From NCBI GenBank assembly GCA_016715405.1, contig JADKAE010000018.1, positions 1 to 64,000 on the forward strand: 64,000 nucleotides of DNA, read 5' to 3'. The notes beneath the pieces are model-generated. The model was not told where the DNA came from and made no database searches. It saw nothing but the letters and a program-made list of their open reading frames with translations. This document shows positions 55,915 to 64,000 of this stretch, piece by piece (positions within the stretch are counted from its first letter, which is position 1; each line of letters starts with the position of its first letter). The position numbers and the translations under genes were made by a program. Source of the stretch: Saprospiraceae bacterium (lineage in GTDB: Bacteria; Bacteroidota; Bacteroidia; Chitinophagales; Saprospiraceae).

Positions 55915-56328
55915 ATGGCGCGAATACTTGCCATTGACTACGGCACCAAACGCACGGGTATCGCGGTGAGCGATCCTTTGCAACTAATTGCGGGGGGGCT
56001 TGAAACCGTTTCTACTCCGGAGTTGTTCCCTTACCTGGACCGATATTTGATGCAGGAAGAGGTAGAAACCATCGTAGTGGGCGAACCGATGTATCCCGAT
56101 GGGAATCCTGCTCAGATAGCACACCTGGTAGTGGGGTTTGTGCGGCAACTGCGAAAAAAATATCCGCAAATCGAGGTGGTGACCTGGGATGAGCGCTATA
56201 CCTCGGAGGAAGCCAAACGCATCATACTGCAAAGCGGTGCGGGCAAGAAAAAGCGCCAGGACAAATCACTGGTCGACAAAGTGAGTGCGGTGCTCATTTT
56301 ACAAGATTACATGGAAAGCAAAAGATAA
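55915..56328 (+). CDS. ruvX: Putative pre-16S rRNA nuclease / Holliday junction resolvase YqgF
   Basis: 137 residues, RNase H-fold. The first catalytic Asp is in ILAIDYGTKRTGIAVSD, the second acid in VVGEPMYPDGNP, and the third in VTWDERYTSEEA. It matures the 5' end of 16S rRNA in E. coli. The start is ATG 55915, directly after the promoter box; an upstream in-frame extension to 55870 is repeat-encoded and not real. The def gene follows 8 nt later, so the two are one transcript. Confidence 0.93.
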   Translation: MARILAIDYGTKRTGIAVSDPLQLIAGGLETVSTPELFPYLDRYLMQEEVETIVVGEPMYPDGNPAQIAHLVVGFVRQLRKKYPQIEVVTWDERYTSEEAKRIILQSGAGKKKRQDKSLVDKVSAVLILQDYMESKR

Positions 56329-56336
56329 ATACTGTC

Positions 56337-56894
56337 ATGATTTTGCCTATTTATGCTTATGGTCAGCCGGTACTTAAAAAAGAAGGGCAGCCGATAGACC
56401 GCGATTATCCTGGGTTGGAACAATTGATCGCCGATATGTGGGAAACCATGTACCATGCAGAAGGCGTGGGCCTGGCAGCGCCCCAGATCGGGCATTCCAT
56501 CCGGCTTTTTGTGGTCGACACCATGCAAATGATGAAAGAGGGCAGCGACCTGGTGGGCATCAAAAAAGTATTTATCAATGCAGAAATAATAGACGAAGAG
56601 GGCGCCCCCTGGGAATACGAAGAAGGCTGCCTGAGCATTCCCGACATCAGGGGCGACGTGGAGCGGCTACCCCGCATCCGGGTGCAGTATCTCGATGAAA
56701 AATTCCAGTCCCACGACGAAGTATTCGACGGCATGAACGCGCGCGTCATCCAGCACGAATACGACCATATCGACGGTATCCTCTTTGTGGAGCACCTCAA
56801 ACCCCTGAAAAGGCGGTTGATACAACGCAGGCTGCAAGCTATCAAGGAGGGAAAAGTGCAGGCCGATTACCGTTTGAAATTTGCCATCAGGTAG
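56337..56894 (+). CDS. def: Peptide deformylase
   Basis: 185 residues. It removes the formyl group from nascent proteins with a bound metal. The three motifs are intact: GVGLAAPQIG (43-52), EGCLSIP with ligand Cys98, and QHEYDHIDG with ligands His140 and His144 and catalytic Glu141. It follows ruvX closely. Its end overlaps the convergent SET-domain gene by 8 bp. Confidence 0.96.
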   Translation: MILPIYAYGQPVLKKEGQPIDRDYPGLEQLIADMWETMYHAEGVGLAAPQIGHSIRLFVVDTMQMMKEGSDLVGIKKVFINAEIIDEEGAPWEYEEGCLSIPDIRGDVERLPRIRVQYLDEKFQSHDEVFDGMNARVIQHEYDHIDGILFVEHLKPLKRRLIQRRLQAIKEGKVQADYRLKFAIR

Positions 56895-57333
56895 GCCAGC
56901 GCATCTTGTCCAACTCCTCGGCCCAAGGGCAGAACAGGTACTCGCCGTAGTCTTCTACGATCTCTTCCCCTTTTTTAATATCTCGCAGTGCTATAGACAC
57001 CAGCGGAAACGCGTCTATCGGCGTATGTGAATTGGGTGATTTGGAATGATTGACGTACCTCACGTTGTCGAGGCACAACACCAGCGAGTCGATTTGGGGG
57101 GCGTAATACGAATAGGTGGCGAGCACATCCCAGAAATGCGCTTTCAGGGGAGCGTGATCCGACAGTAAAAAATTGTGGTATTGGTCGCGGTTGAGGAGCA
57201 GAACGTTTTTGTCTGCTTCGCCCTTCCACCATATCGTACCCTTGGGGATATCCACATTCGCAAACACGCCCAGTCCGTGTATTCCGCTTTCTTTTACTTC
57301 CGTAAAATCATAAGCCATCGACGTTGACGACAT
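56887..57333 (-). CDS. SET-domain protein
   Basis: 148 residues. The whole protein is a small SET fold: GIHGLGVFANVDIPKGT at the start, the SAM-binding NHS motif in RYVNHSKSPNS, and the closing tyrosine motif GEEIVEDYGEYL. SET proteins transfer methyl groups to lysine. In bacteria the targets are mostly unknown; ribosomal or DNA-binding proteins are possible. The start is 57333 or ATG 57318 (MAYDFTEV). A TAGATTTG box is upstream. Confidence 0.87.
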   Translation of the reverse strand: MSSTSMAYDFTEVKESGIHGLGVFANVDIPKGTIWWKGEADKNVLLLNRDQYHNFLLSDHAPLKAHFWDVLATYSYYAPQIDSLVLCLDNVRYVNHSKSPNSHTPIDAFPLVSIALRDIKKGEEIVEDYGEYLFCPWAEELDKMRWPT

Positions 57334-57366
57334 TCGTTAAGACAGTTTGTGGGTAAATAAAGGCCC

Positions 57367-57374
57367 CAAATCTA
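57367..57374 (-). promoter_or_regulatory. -7 box TAGATTTG before the SET gene
   Basis: Minus-strand TAGATTTG matches TAnnTTTG, 33 nt from the longer start codon. A TTG on the minus strand at 57401-57403 gives a spacer of 26 nt, a little long. Confidence 0.5.
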
Positions 57375-57479
57375 TAAAACTTTTATTGATGCTTTTTTGC
57401 CAAAAAACTGTTCAAGCTTCCTAATATTGTGCAAATCCCGCAAAAAGGCCTAGTAATCACCTAAAAAGAACACTCAATT

Positions 57480-60011
57480 ATGCGCAAAACGAGCTGGTTA
57501 ACCCTGGCTTTGTTGCTTTCGGGCACCATGGCCATGGCGCAACTCAAATCACCCGATCAATTTCTGCCGCACCGACTGGGCGAAACATTCACCCCCCACG
57601 ATATGCTGGTAGATTACATGGAACACGTGGCAGCCAACAGCTCCATCGTGCGTTTGACCCGGTACGGCCTTACCAACCAGAAGCGCCCACTGATGTTGCT
57701 TGCTATTTCTTCACCCGAAAATATGGCCAGGCTGGATGCCATACGCCAGAACAACCTGCGCCGCGCCGGTTTGCTGGATGGCAAACCCGACCCCAGCCTC
57801 GACGTGGCCATCGTGTGGCTCAGCTTTAGCGTACACGGCAACGAAGCAGCGGGCTCCGAAGCGTCGATGCAGGTGGTTTACGACCTGGTAAACCCCGCCA
57901 ATACGCAATCCGCAAACTGGCTAAAAAATACGGTCGTACTCATCGACCCCTCGCTTAATCCCGACGGCTACTCGCGCTACAGCCACTGGTACCGCAACGT
58001 GGCCAACCTCAAACCCGACCCCAACCCCCGCGCCCGCGAACACCGCGAGCCCTGGCCCGGCGGCCGCGTAAACCACTATATGTTCGACCTGAACCGCGAC
58101 TGGGCCTGGCAAACCCAGGTAGAATCGCAGCAGCGCATCAAAATATACTACGACTGGATGCCCCATGTGCACGCCGACGTACACGAGCAATTTTACAATA
58201 ACCCCTATTATTTTGCCCCCGCCGCACAGCCTTATCACACCTACATTACCCAATGGCAGCGCGATTTCCAGACGCAGATCGGCAAAAACCACGCCCGCTA
58301 TTTCGACTCCAACGGCTGGCTCTATTTTACCCGCGAAGTATTCGACCTGTTTTATCCCAGCTATGGAGATACCTACCCCACATACAACGGCTCTATCGGC
58401 ATGACCTACGAACAGGGCGGTCATAGCCGCGCAGGCCGCGCCATCGTGCTGCACAATGCCGATACCCTTACCCTGAAAGACCGCGTGATGCACCACCACT
58501 CTACTGCCCTTTCGACCATAGAAGTATCGTCGCAAAACGCTGCGCAACTCGTCAAAAATTTCGACGATTATTTTACCAAATCGCGCACTAATCCTCCTGG
58601 TATTTACAAGACGTATATCATAAAAGGCTCCAATCCACGCGGCAAGCTGCTGGGATTGTGCGAGTTGCTCAAGAAAAACGGCATCACCTACGGCAAGGCC
58701 GAGACGCCCGTGTCGGCGAAAGCCTACGACTACCAGACGGGCAAAGAAACCACCGTCAAAATAGAGGCCAACGACCTGGTCATCAGCGCCTATCAGCCGC
58801 GCGCCATCCTCACGCAAGTGCTGCTCGACCCGAACTCGGAATTAGTGGATTCCAATACCTACGACATTACCTCGTGGACTTTGCCCTATGCGCATGGCGT
58901 AGAGAGCTATGCTACCAGCCAGCGTATCAACGTAAAAGCCGGATACGACCCGGCAACGCCTGCCGCCCTTGCCGCCGGCAGCAAACCCTACGCCTACCTG
59001 GCCACCTGGAACGCCATGAACAACGCCCGCTTCCTGTCCGAAGTACTTCAGGGAGGCGTTGTAGTGCGTTTTGCCAGCTCAGGTTTCCGCCTCGAAGGCA
59101 AAGCATACCCCGCGGGCACCCTGGTACTCACCCGGGCCGACAACCGCAAAAATGACAAATTTGACGAGGTCGTACAACGCGCCGCCCGCAGCCACCAGCA
59201 GGAAATTACCGCTGTATCTACGGGGTTTGCCGACAGCGGCCGCGACCTCGGCTCGGATGCCATGACGCTCGTCAATACGCCGAAAATTGCCGTATTGTCG
59301 GGAGAAAATACTTTCGACAACGAATTCGGGCAGGTGTGGTACTACTTTGAGCAGGATTTGCGCTACCCCCTCAGCATTTTTGACGCGGGCGAACTCGGCG
59401 GCCTCAACCTCAACGATTTCAACGTGCTGATTTTGCCCGAAGGTCAATACAACCTCGACGACGCTACGCTCGACAAGCTCAATACCTGGATCAACGGCGG
59501 CGGCCGACTCATTGCCGTAGGTTATGCCGTCTCTTCCCTGGAAGACAAAAAAGGGTTTAGCCTCACCACCTACGCCACCGAAGACGCCAAAACCAGCGCC
59601 AACAAAGCCCGCGACGAAGATATGCTCGCCCGCAGGTTGATGCGCCACGAAGACCACTCACGCGATTGGATTTCCGGTTCGAATCCGGGCTCTGTATTTA
59701 AACTGCGCCTCGACAATAGCCATCCGCTCGGCTTCGGCCTTCCCGATTATTATTTTTCATTAAAAACCAATAGTCTGCATTACCAGCACCTCAAGGGCGT
59801 GTCTAATGTGGGTACAACCGGCGAAGATTTGATGATATCGGGTTTTATCGGCTCCAAAGCCAGGGCCGAACAGAAAAATACCACCGTTTTCGGCGTGCAG
59901 CAAAAAGGACAGGGCGCCGTGATATATATGGTAGACAACCCGCTTTTCAGAGGATTCTGGGAAAACGGCAAGCTGTTGTTCAGCAATGCCGTGTTTTTTG
60001 CGGGGAGGTAG
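57480..60011 (+). CDS. M14-family zinc carboxypeptidase, secreted
   Basis: 843 residues. Signal peptide 1-20 (TLALLLSGTMAMAQ). The zinc ligands His119 and Glu122 are in SVHGNEAAG, the third in PHVHADVHEQ. The region DPSLNPDGYSRYS and the arginine in DLNRDWAWQ belong to the substrate pocket. The C-terminal 250 residues have a glutamine-amidotransferase-like fold (DFNVLILPEGQY, then INGGGRLIAVGYA) common in Bacteroidota members. It acts in the periplasm or outside on peptides, perhaps for nutrient uptake. It is a single gene with a family 1 repeat after the stop. Confidence 0.92.
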   Translation: MRKTSWLTLALLLSGTMAMAQLKSPDQFLPHRLGETFTPHDMLVDYMEHVAANSSIVRLTRYGLTNQKRPLMLLAISSPENMARLDAIRQNNLRRAGLLDGKPDPSLDVAIVWLSFSVHGNEAAGSEASMQVVYDLVNPANTQSANWLKNTVVLIDPSLNPDGYSRYSHWYRNVANLKPDPNPRAREHREPWPGGRVNHYMFDLNRDWAWQTQVESQQRIKIYYDWMPHVHADVHEQFYNNPYYFAPAAQPYHTYITQWQRDFQTQIGKNHARYFDSNGWLYFTREVFDLFYPSYGDTYPTYNGSIGMTYEQGGHSRAGRAIVLHNADTLTLKDRVMHHHSTALSTIEVSSQNAAQLVKNFDDYFTKSRTNPPGIYKTYIIKGSNPRGKLLGLCELLKKNGITYGKAETPVSAKAYDYQTGKETTVKIEANDLVISAYQPRAILTQVLLDPNSELVDSNTYDITSWTLPYAHGVESYATSQRINVKAGYDPATPAALAAGSKPYAYLATWNAMNNARFLSEVLQGGVVVRFASSGFRLEGKAYPAGTLVLTRADNRKNDKFDEVVQRAARSHQQEITAVSTGFADSGRDLGSDAMTLVNTPKIAVLSGENTFDNEFGQVWYYFEQDLRYPLSIFDAGELGGLNLNDFNVLILPEGQYNLDDATLDKLNTWINGGGRLIAVGYAVSSLEDKKGFSLTTYATEDAKTSANKARDEDMLARRLMRHEDHSRDWISGSNPGSVFKLRLDNSHPLGFGLPDYYFSLKTNSLHYQHLKGVSNVGTTGEDLMISGFIGSKARAEQKNTTVFGVQQKGQGAVIYMVDNPLFRGFWENGKLLFSNAVFFAGR

Positions 60012-60156
60012 TCGGTTGTCGGTTCTCCGTTCTCCGTTGTCTGTTGTCCGTTCCTTATCTTTGTGAGTTATACTTAACAGAGAACAGAGAACAGAGAACA
60101 GAGAACAGAGAACAGAGAACAGAGAACAGAGAACAGAGAACAGAGAACAGAGAACA
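60012..60156. repeat. Heptamer inverted-repeat element, family 1 copy 6
   Basis: Left arm GTTGTCG, GTTCTCC, GTTCTCC, GTTGTCT, GTTGTCC; core TATCTTTG at 60056-60063; right arm about eleven GAACAGA units. It fills the whole space between convergent M14 and feoB genes. Confidence 0.92.
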
Positions 60157-60158
60157 GA

Positions 60159-62299
60159 CTACGTCATCCACTGATACACCGCCAGGCTGGCGATATAGGC
60201 CAGGCCGGTCATAAAAAGAAATTGGATCAGCGGCCATTTCCAGCTTTTCGTTTCGCGTTTGACCACGGCCAGCGTGCTCATGCACATCATGGCAAAGACA
60301 TAAAATATCAGCAGCGACGCCGAGGTTGCCGGAGTATAGACGAGTTCGCCTGTGATAGGGTCTTTTTCTTTTGAAAGGCGGTCGCGCACAGTAGCTTCGT
60401 CGTCGGTACCGCCCAGGCTATAGATGGTAGCCATCGTACCCACGAAGACTTCGCGGGCTGCGAAAGAAGTAATCAGCGCAATGCCGATCTTCCAATCGAA
60501 GCCCAGCGGGCGGATGGCCGGTTCGATAGCCCGGCCGAGTTGTCCGGCAAAAGAAGCCTCGAGGCGATTAGCGGCAATGAGATTGTCGCGCTGGTGTTCG
60601 TCAAAGCCGTATTGGTCGGCCTGGCGCCGGGCTTCTTTTTCAGCCGCAGCCATGCTGCCCGAAGGGCCGAAACTTGCCAGCGCCCATAGCGCTATAGAGA
60701 TCACGATGATAACCTTGCCGGCTTCTACTACAAAAGTCTTGGACTTCTCCCATACGGTAAGCCATATGTTGCGCATCAGCGGAGCGCGGTATTCGGGCAA
60801 TTCGAGTAATAAAAAACTGCGTTCCCTGGATTTCAAAATCCACTTAAAAACGATGGCAGCCAGCAGAGCGGCGGCAATGCCCAGCAGATAAAGCCCCATA
60901 AAAGCGAGCCCTTGCAGGCTCAACACCCCCCCAATGCGTTCGGGAGGCACTACAAATCCGATTAAAACGGTATACACAGGGATACGCGCCGAGCAGCTGA
61001 TAAAGGGTGTGACCAATATAGTAATAAGCCGCTCTTTCCAGTTGCTGATCGTGCGCGTGCTCATAACCGCAGGAATAGCGCAGGCGCCGCCCGAAATCAT
61101 GGCCACTACGCTGCGGCCGTTGAGTCCGAAAACCTGCATAATGCGGTCGAACAAAAAAACTGCCCGGGCCATATAGCCTACTTCTTCGAGCAGGGTAATG
61201 AGGAAAAATAGAATAGCAATTTGCGGTACAAATACCACGATACCACCCAAGCCCGCCAGCAGGCCGTCGGCAATCAAGCCGCTCAACCAGCTTCCTGGTA
61301 GCCCTTCGCGGACGCGCTCGGCTAAGAAGGAAAAAGCGGATTCGATGGCATCCATAGGATATGCCGCCCAGGCGTAAATAGCCTGAAAAACGAGCAGCAT
61401 AATGCCAAAAAAGATCAGCAAGCCGGCCACCCGGTGCGTCAATATGGCATCGAGGCGAGTAGTCAGCGCGCCTACATTTTCTTTTACACTCAAAATCGAC
61501 TGGCGCAGCAAAGGCGTGAAGCGATCGTAGCGATCCATCGTCTCCTCCACCTGGCAGTTAAGGCTTTGAAAATGTTGTGCAGCCACTATGTCTGCTACCT
61601 GGTCTCGCTCGGATTTCGACAAATGCGAAAGCCAATTGTAATGGTGAGCAGTGAGCAAAGCCTGGTAGTCGTTTAGCGAGGCAATATATTGCTGTACTTC
61701 GCGGGCGATCACTAATTCAGCGGGTGACAAGCGGTAAAACGACGCGGCTGGAACAGGTGCGCCATTTGTTGCCCAGTCGGCGAGCATTTGCTTCAACTGG
61801 TCGATGCCCTGCCCTGTGCGTCCGCTGATAACTACCACCGGTCCACCGAGTTGGGCCTGTAATCGCTCCACATCAACCTTCACCCCTTCCTTTTCCGCCA
61901 CATCCGACATATTGAGCGCTAAAATCAGGGGAGGCCCAAGTCCATGAGCTGGGTATAAAGCAGCAAGTGCTTGTCCAACTTGGTCATATCGGCTACATAA
62001 ATAATAGCATCGGGATAATTGCGGTCGCCGGGATGGGTAAGCGTTTGCACCACGATGCGCTCGTCGTCGGAATGGGGATAAAAACTATAGGTGCCGGGAA
62101 AATCGATGAGTTGAATGGTCGTATCACCGCCAAGGGCAACAAGCCCTGTTTTTTTATCAACGGTAACGCCGGGAAAGTTGCCCACCTTTTGGCGCATGCC
62201 GGTGAGCTGATTAAAAACGGAAGACTTTCCGCTGTTGGGATTGCCTATAAGTGCAACAGTTTTTACCTGGGTACCGGGAGAGGCAGCCGCCGGCGTCAT
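60159..62299 (-). CDS. feoB: Ferrous iron transporter FeoB, frameshifted
   Basis: 713 residues corrected. The N-terminal G protein has GNPNSGKSS (P loop) and DFPGTYSF (G3), the first frame ending after MDLGLP. One C in the run opposite 61928-61931 gives LPLILALNMSDV, which restores the G4 motif NMSD. The membrane part carries the two gates and core (GGIVVFVPQIAILFFLI, then SGGACAIPAVMSTRTI) with about eight helices. ATG 62299 overlaps the feoA stop as ATGA, so the start at 62314 is not preferred. It imports Fe2+ across the inner membrane with FeoA. Confidence 0.94.
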
Positions 62300-62622
62300 T
62301 TCATTACGATGCATGCAGCTTCTTCTTTGCGCAAAGCAATGAGTTGGTTGTCCACCTTAATGTACAATCCTTCACCCCAGGGTGAGAACCGCAACACGTT
62401 TACCATGCTGCCTGGCAGCACTCCCATGGCCATGAGTTTAGCTCCGATTTCGTTGCTGGCATAGTAGGCTATTTGGCCGGTGACTCCCGGTGCGCAGTCA
62501 GCTAGTCGCTTTCTTTTTGGCTTGTTGCTACCACGTCGCTTATTTTGATTTAATCTAATTAGACCTTGTATGCTGCGAAAATAGCAAGTTTTACAGTACC
62601 TGAAAGCGATAAAAATCACCAA
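62296..62622 (-). CDS. feoA: Ferrous iron transport protein FeoA
   Basis: SH3-like small protein, 108 residues as read; the family region is residues 38-108 (RLADCAPGVTGQIAYYAS, then LMAMGVLPGSMVNVLRFSPWG). The first 37 residues may be untranslated, since FeoA is normally 75-85 residues and no other ATG is available. It is needed for FeoB activity. Translationally coupled to feoB through an ATGA overlap. A palindromic set of TTAGG half-sites upstream may bind a metal-responsive repressor. Confidence 0.88.
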   Translation of the reverse strand: MVIFIAFRYCKTCYFRSIQGLIRLNQNKRRGSNKPKRKRLADCAPGVTGQIAYYASNEIGAKLMAMGVLPGSMVNVLRFSPWGEGLYIKVDNQLIALRKEEAACIVMK

Positions 62623-62661
62623 AAGGAAAAATTACCCAAACTTGACGAAGGGAAGACAAGG

Positions 62662-62696
62662 TTTAGGTACTTGGTGGATACCTAAGGTTAGGTAGG
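62662..62696 (-). promoter_or_regulatory. Candidate metal-repressor operator for feoAB
   Basis: TTAGGTA (62663-62669) and TACCTAA (62679-62685) form an inverted repeat with a 9-nt spacer; next to it CCTAA-GG-TTAGG (62681-62692) forms a second one. TTAGG/CCTAA half-sites resemble boxes of DtxR/IdeR-family iron regulators. The position 40-75 bp upstream of feoA fits an operator. Confidence 0.45.
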
Positions 62697-62788
62697 TTGT
62701 CGGTTGTCGGTTCTCCGTTGGCAGTTCTCCGTTGTCGGTTCTCCGTTCCTTATTTTTGCCAATTAATCTTAACAGAGAACAGAGAACT
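62696..62788. repeat. Heptamer inverted-repeat element, family 1 copy 7
   Basis: Left arm GTTGTCG, GTTGTCG, GTTCTCC, GTTGGCA, GTTCTCC, GTTGTCG, GTTCTCC; core TATTTTTG at 62751-62758; short right arm AACAGAGAACAGAGAAC that touches the mlaF stop. The core points antisense to mlaF. Confidence 0.9.
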
Positions 62789-63581
62789 ACTTCTTATCCA
62801 TCCGAAGCGTAAGCTCATTTTGGCGTTCGAGGGCGGCTTCGCGCAAATGCTGAAGGAAGGGAGAGGCGAAAATAAAATTTTGCAATATTTGGTTATCGCT
62901 GCGCAACACCTCGGCTTTATCGCCGCGCCAGGCTATCACGCCTTCATGGATCAGGATAATATTATCGCCGATTTCCATCACCGAGTTCATATCGTGCGTA
63001 TTGATAACGGTCGTAATATTATTTTCGAGGGTAATACTTCTAATCAATTCGTCGATCACGATGGCTGTTTTGGGGTCGAGCCCCGAGTTGGGTTCATCGC
63101 AAAAGAGATATTCGGGTTGCATCACAATAGCGCGGGCAATACCCACGCGTTTTTGCATACCGCCGCTTATTTCCGAGGGATATTTTTTGTTGATGCCGGG
63201 TAGGTTGACGCGATCGAGGCAATAATCCACCCGGCTCAGTTTTTCCTTTTTGGTCATATTGGTAAACATATCGAGCGGGAAGCGGATATTTTCTTCCACG
63301 GTCATCGAATCGAACAGGGCGGAAGCCTGGAACAGCATACCTACCTTCATTCGGATAAAGCGTTTTTGTTTTTTATCCAGACTAAAAAAGTCCACATTAT
63401 CATACCACACGCTGCCACTGGTGGGAGAAATAAGCCCGACCAGCAATTTGAGCAAGACCGTTTTTCCGGCGCCGCTTCGCCCAATGATCAGGTTAGTTTT
63501 TCCTTTTAAAAATTCGGAAGAAATACCGCGAATTACTTCGTGGTCGTCAAAAGTTTTGAATAAATTTTCCGCTCTTATCAT
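62787..63581 (-). CDS. mlaF: ABC transporter ATP-binding protein, MlaF type
   Basis: 264 residues. Cytoplasmic ATPase of an MCE-type phospholipid transport system that keeps outer-membrane lipid asymmetry. Walker A GRSGAGKT (34-41), signature SGGMQKRVGIARA, Walker B LFCDEPNSGLDP, and H-loop INTHDMNSV are all present. It follows the permease gene by 15 bp on the same strand, and the MCE-domain protein is not in the window. Other Bacteroidota carry the same pair. Confidence 0.92.
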   Translation of the reverse strand: MIRAENLFKTFDDHEVIRGISSEFLKGKTNLIIGRSGAGKTVLLKLLVGLISPTSGSVWYDNVDFFSLDKKQKRFIRMKVGMLFQASALFDSMTVEENIRFPLDMFTNMTKKEKLSRVDYCLDRVNLPGINKKYPSEISGGMQKRVGIARAIVMQPEYLFCDEPNSGLDPKTAIVIDELIRSITLENNITTVINTHDMNSVMEIGDNIILIHEGVIAWRGDKAEVLRSDNQILQNFIFASPFLQHLREAALERQNELTLRMDKK

Positions 63582-63596
63582 GGCTTGGATGACTTA

Positions 63597-64000
63597 TCAG
63601 GTAAACAAAACGGCAATTACATAATCTGACAACAAAATCAAAATATCGCTCAACACCACTGCGTTGGTACTGGCCCTTCCCAATTCGATACTACCTGATT
63701 TTACGTAATATCCTGATAGGCGGGAACCGAAGTAAGGATGAGGGCAAATACCACTGATTTGATAAACATCAGCATGATATTGCGTTCTACAAAAAACGAG
63801 CGTACGCCTTGTACAAATTCGACATGCGAGAGCAATCCGGTGGGCACCGATGCAGCATAACCGCCGATGATGCTGATAAAGGCGGCCAGCGCCACCAGCA
63901 TCGGGATAACCACGATAGAGGCCACCACTTTGGGCATAACCAGATAACCCGACGTATTCACGCCCATGATCTCCATGGCGTCGATGTGTTCTTTTTGCCG
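63597..64000 (-). CDS. mlaE: MlaE-type permease, frameshifted, 5' end cut by window
   Basis: C-terminal part of a YrbE/MlaE inner membrane permease. The family signature is present: RQKEHIDAMEIMGVNTSGYLV near the right edge, then MPKVVASIVVIPMLVALA and further helices. The frame as given ends at 63701 after SVPAYQDIT; one G at 63712-63713 turns this into AYQGYYVKSGSIELGRAST and extends the protein to a stop at 63597, with the normal C-terminal helix VVLSDILILLSDYVIAVLF. The N-terminal half is outside the window. It works with MlaF. Confidence 0.9.
   Translation of the reverse strand, partial: AKRTHRRHGDHGREYVGLSGYAQSGGLYRGYPDAGGAGRLYQHHRRLCCIGAHRIALACRICTRRTLVFCRTQYHADVYQISGICPHPYFGSRLSGYYVKSGSIELGRASTNAVVLSDILILLSDYVIAVLFT

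Noticed and set aside
2171..62788. Possible CRISPR arrays at the tandem repeats
   Set aside because: Units are 7-14 bp without unique spacers and there are no cas genes.
1..64000. tRNA, rRNA, phage or transposase genes
   Set aside because: Looked for tRNA-like arms, rRNA-like stretches, integrase and transposase motifs; none seen.

Overview
The window is a chromosomal stretch of a Bacteroidota bacterium, most likely of the Saprospiria (Lewinella/Haliscomenobacter-like). The grounds are type IX secretion features (a type A tail on the Omp28-like protein, a type B/CHU_C tail and ten SprB repeats on a 1,834-residue adhesin, and a PorP/SprF partner), Bacteroidota promoter boxes (TTG, 19-22 nt, TAnnTTTG), a two-component propeller kinase, and housekeeping genes of that phylum. 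GC looks to be in the mid 50s. I see no rRNA, tRNA, phage, insertion sequence or CRISPR array.

Layout. 0-8.6 kb: dipeptidyl peptidase IV (cut by the left edge), holB, ricT, lpdA, rnr. 8.6-19.2 kb: HPt protein with a hybrid propeller kinase, a small unknown protein, an FMN alpha-hydroxy-acid oxidase, a D-cysteine desulfhydrase-like enzyme, hutI, and a LuxR-type regulator/TPR kinase operon. 19.2-23 kb: Omp28-like secreted protein, a family 9 glycosyltransferase, and a 657-bp gene-free stretch with hairpins and a repeated ATG-bearing motif. 23-30 kb: glgE with a nitrilase-family gene, a B12/radical SAM protein, a small secreted protein and a DUF2279 protein. 30-37.4 kb: a secreted protein of about 1,540 residues, prmA, a DinB-fold protein and folD. 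37.8-44.4 kb: the SprB-type adhesin and PorP/SprF. 44.5-46 kb: an EAD-TIR effector-like protein and a zinc-ribbon membrane protein. 46-53 kb: ribosomal protein S1 with a long acidic extension, fadD, a coiled-coil protein, asd. 53-60 kb: a lamin-tail protein, ruvX, def, a SET protein and an M14 carboxypeptidase. 60-64 kb: feoAB and an Mla-type ABC transporter (cut by the right edge).

Two patterns run through the whole window. First, at least ten genes are broken by single-base length changes in short homopolymers (rnr, the kinase twice, the regulator, glgE, the 1,540-residue protein, dinB-like, porP/sprF, lamin-tail, feoB, mlaE). In each complete case one base restores an intact family-length frame, so consensus error in a long-read or metagenome assembly is far likelier than decay. 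Second, many intergenic gaps hold short-period repeats (mostly 7- or 8-bp units), often as inverted arms around a core; the largest family has the unit GTTNTCN and usually a TAnnTTTG core. They sit on or against stop codons and resemble the heptameric STRR repeats of cyanobacteria. These repeats and the EAD-TIR/zinc-ribbon pair are the best candidates for something not yet described.
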